Assembly (NCBI RefSeq): GCF_021390595.1
Contig: NZ_JAJEJR010000001.1
Span: forward strand, 2,170,001 to 2,234,000
Direction: 5' to 3'
Source: Paraburkholderia sp. HP33-1
GTDB lineage: Bacteria > Pseudomonadota > Gammaproteobacteria > Burkholderiales > Burkholderiaceae
Length of the DNA stretch: 64,000 bases
Notes under the pieces: model-generated
The model's database searches: none
What the model saw: the letters and a program-made list of their open reading frames with translations, nothing else
Told to the model about the DNA's origin: nothing
Made by a program: the position numbers and the translations under genes
Part shown: piece after piece, positions 62,967 through 64,000 of the stretch
Layout: every line of letters starts with the position of its first letter
Position numbering within the stretch: the stretch's first letter is position 1

Positions 62967-64000
62967 GTGACCCGCTCGACCTCACGCTTCGCGTCCTCCC
63001 TCAAACCGCTCCGGCAAAAACTCGCACGCGCCGCCGCGGCCGCGCTGCCGGCGAGCCTGATCGTCGCAGGCGCGGCGCTCGTCACGCTCGCGCCGCAAGC
63101 CGCGCGCGCCGACGAAACCGCGATCTGCTACAACTGCCCGCCCGAATGGGCCGACTGGGCGAGCCAGATCAGGGCGATCCAGCAGAAAACCGGCATTCGC
63201 GTTCCGTTCGATAACAAGAACTCGGGGCAATCGATCGCACAACTGATGGCCGAGCAGAAAAGCCCGGTCGCCGACGTCGTGTATCTCGGCGTGTCCTCGG
63301 CCTTCCAGGCAAAGGACAAGGGCGTGATCCAGCCGTACAGGCCCGCCCACTGGGACGACATTCCCGCCGGCCTGAAAGATCCGCAAGGCTACTGGTTCAC
63401 GATCCACTCCGGCACGCTCGGCTTCTTCGTCAACAAGGACGCGCTCGAAGGCAAGCCGGTGCCGCGCTCGTGGGCCGATCTGCTGAAGCCGGAATACAAA
63501 GGGATGATCGGCTACCTCGATCCGTCGAGCGCGTTCGTCGGCTATGCGGGCGCGGTCGCGGTCAACCAGGCGCTCGGCGGTACGCTCGAGAACTTCGAGC
63601 CGGGCCTCGACTGGTTCAGGAAGCTCAAGGCGAACGCGCCGATCGTGCCGAAGCAGACCGCTTACGCGCGCGTGCTGTCCGGTGAAATTCCGATCCTGCT
63701 CGACTACGACTTCGACGCGTATCGCGCGAAGTACAAGGATCACGCGAACGTCGAGTTCGTGATTCCGCAGGAAGGCACGATTTCGGTGCCGTACGTGATG
63801 AGCCTCGTGAAGGGCGCGCCGCACGAAGCGAACGGCAAGAAGGTGCTCGATTTCGTGTTGTCCGACGAAGGCCAGAAGCTGTGGGCGCAGGCGTATCTGC
63901 GGCCGGTGCGCGCGAGCGCGATGAGCGCCGAAACCGCCGCGCAGTTCCTGCCCGCGAGCGAATACGCGCGTGCGAAGCCGGTCGACTTCGGGAAGATGGC
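62967..64000 (+). CDS. ABC-transporter extracellular solute-binding protein (3' end missing)
   Basis: Periplasmic binding protein, open from a GTG at 62967 to the window edge (344 codons). A long signal peptide (basic N part, hydrophobic about 27-44, ending ARA before Asp-Glu) precedes ICYNCPPEWADW, in which Cys54 and Cys57 are notable. Later segments (DVVYLGVSSAFQAKDKG, HSGTLGFFVNKDAL, PRSWADLLKPEYKGMIGYLD, LSGEIPILLDYDF) are typical of the Fbp/PotD-type class binding iron, polyamines or phosphonates. AGGAGA lies six bases upstream of the GTG. The LacI-family gene and candidate operator upstream suggest carbohydrate-like or organophosphate control. Permease genes are expected beyond the edge. 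Confidence 0.88.
   Translation, partial: MTRSTSRFASSLKPLRQKLARAAAAALPASLIVAGAALVTLAPQAARADETAICYNCPPEWADWASQIRAIQQKTGIRVPFDNKNSGQSIAQLMAEQKSPVADVVYLGVSSAFQAKDKGVIQPYRPAHWDDIPAGLKDPQGYWFTIHSGTLGFFVNKDALEGKPVPRSWADLLKPEYKGMIGYLDPSSAFVGYAGAVAVNQALGGTLENFEPGLDWFRKLKANAPIVPKQTAYARVLSGEIPILLDYDFDAYRAKYKDHANVEFVIPQEGTISVPYVMSLVKGAPHEANGKKVLDFVLSDEGQKLWAQAYLRPVRASAMSAETAAQFLPASEYARAKPVDFGKM

Overview
The window is GC-rich chromosomal DNA from a betaproteobacterium of the order Burkholderiales, most likely Paraburkholderia or a close relative. This is inferred from gene content and order (aceE beside a PAS kinase/FixJ-type pair and folD; glnA-ntrB-ntrC; hrpA divergent from argA and then a YggX gene) and from small proteins typical of that group. 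No 16S rRNA gene is present, so the genus is an inference.

Region 1 (1-19502) is core metabolism and nitrogen control: aceE (cut by the left edge, minus strand), a two-component system, folD, oligopeptidase A, a CodA-like deaminase, an Asp/Glu racemase, the initiator tRNA-fMet, exonuclease III, a prolyl oligopeptidase, and the ntrC/ntrB/glnA block on the minus strand. Upstream of glnA there is an almost textbook sigma-54 promoter and two candidate NtrC sites.

Region 2 (19503-36766) holds a rhodanese, a CinA-like protein with an EI24 membrane protein, a sterol-desaturase-family hydroxylase with a secreted YVTN beta-propeller, a trimeric autotransporter adhesin preceded by AT-rich DNA, hrpA and argA (start codons 23 bp apart around a shared symmetric -10 box), a YggX protein, a ProP-like MFS transporter behind a long leader, and a small cluster of TMEM175 channel, unknown membrane protein and phosphoesterase.

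Region 3 (36911-48144) is mixed: cupin, class I flavin disulfide reductase, GAF-PAS-GGDEF-EAL protein, secreted SH3 protein with a Gly/Pro tail, LprI-like protein, small wHTH protein, MocR-type regulator divergent from a YdeP-family molybdoenzyme, and a YgjP-like metalloprotein.

Region 4 (48230-58985) is the most striking part: fourteen contiguous minus-strand genes, napE-napD-napA-napB-napC followed by ccmA-ccmB-ccmC-ccmD-ccmE-ccmF-ccmG-ccmH-ccmI, encoding a periplasmic nitrate reductase and a complete System I cytochrome c maturation machine. Most junctions in the ccm part are 4-bp ATGA overlaps. The maturation genes would attach haem to NapB and NapC, so the cluster looks like a self-sufficient respiratory module.

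Region 5 (58986-61527) looks like an island scar: sparse small genes, inverted repeats, an IS21-type terminus with an istB-like remnant, a truncated tyrosine recombinase, and tRNA-Leu(UAA). A secreted-protein gene there carries an in-frame amber codon. Region 6 (61737-64000) is a LacI-family regulator with a candidate operator and the start of an ABC-transporter solute-binding protein cut by the right edge.

All domain assignments come from motif reading without database searches; promoters and operators are predictions.
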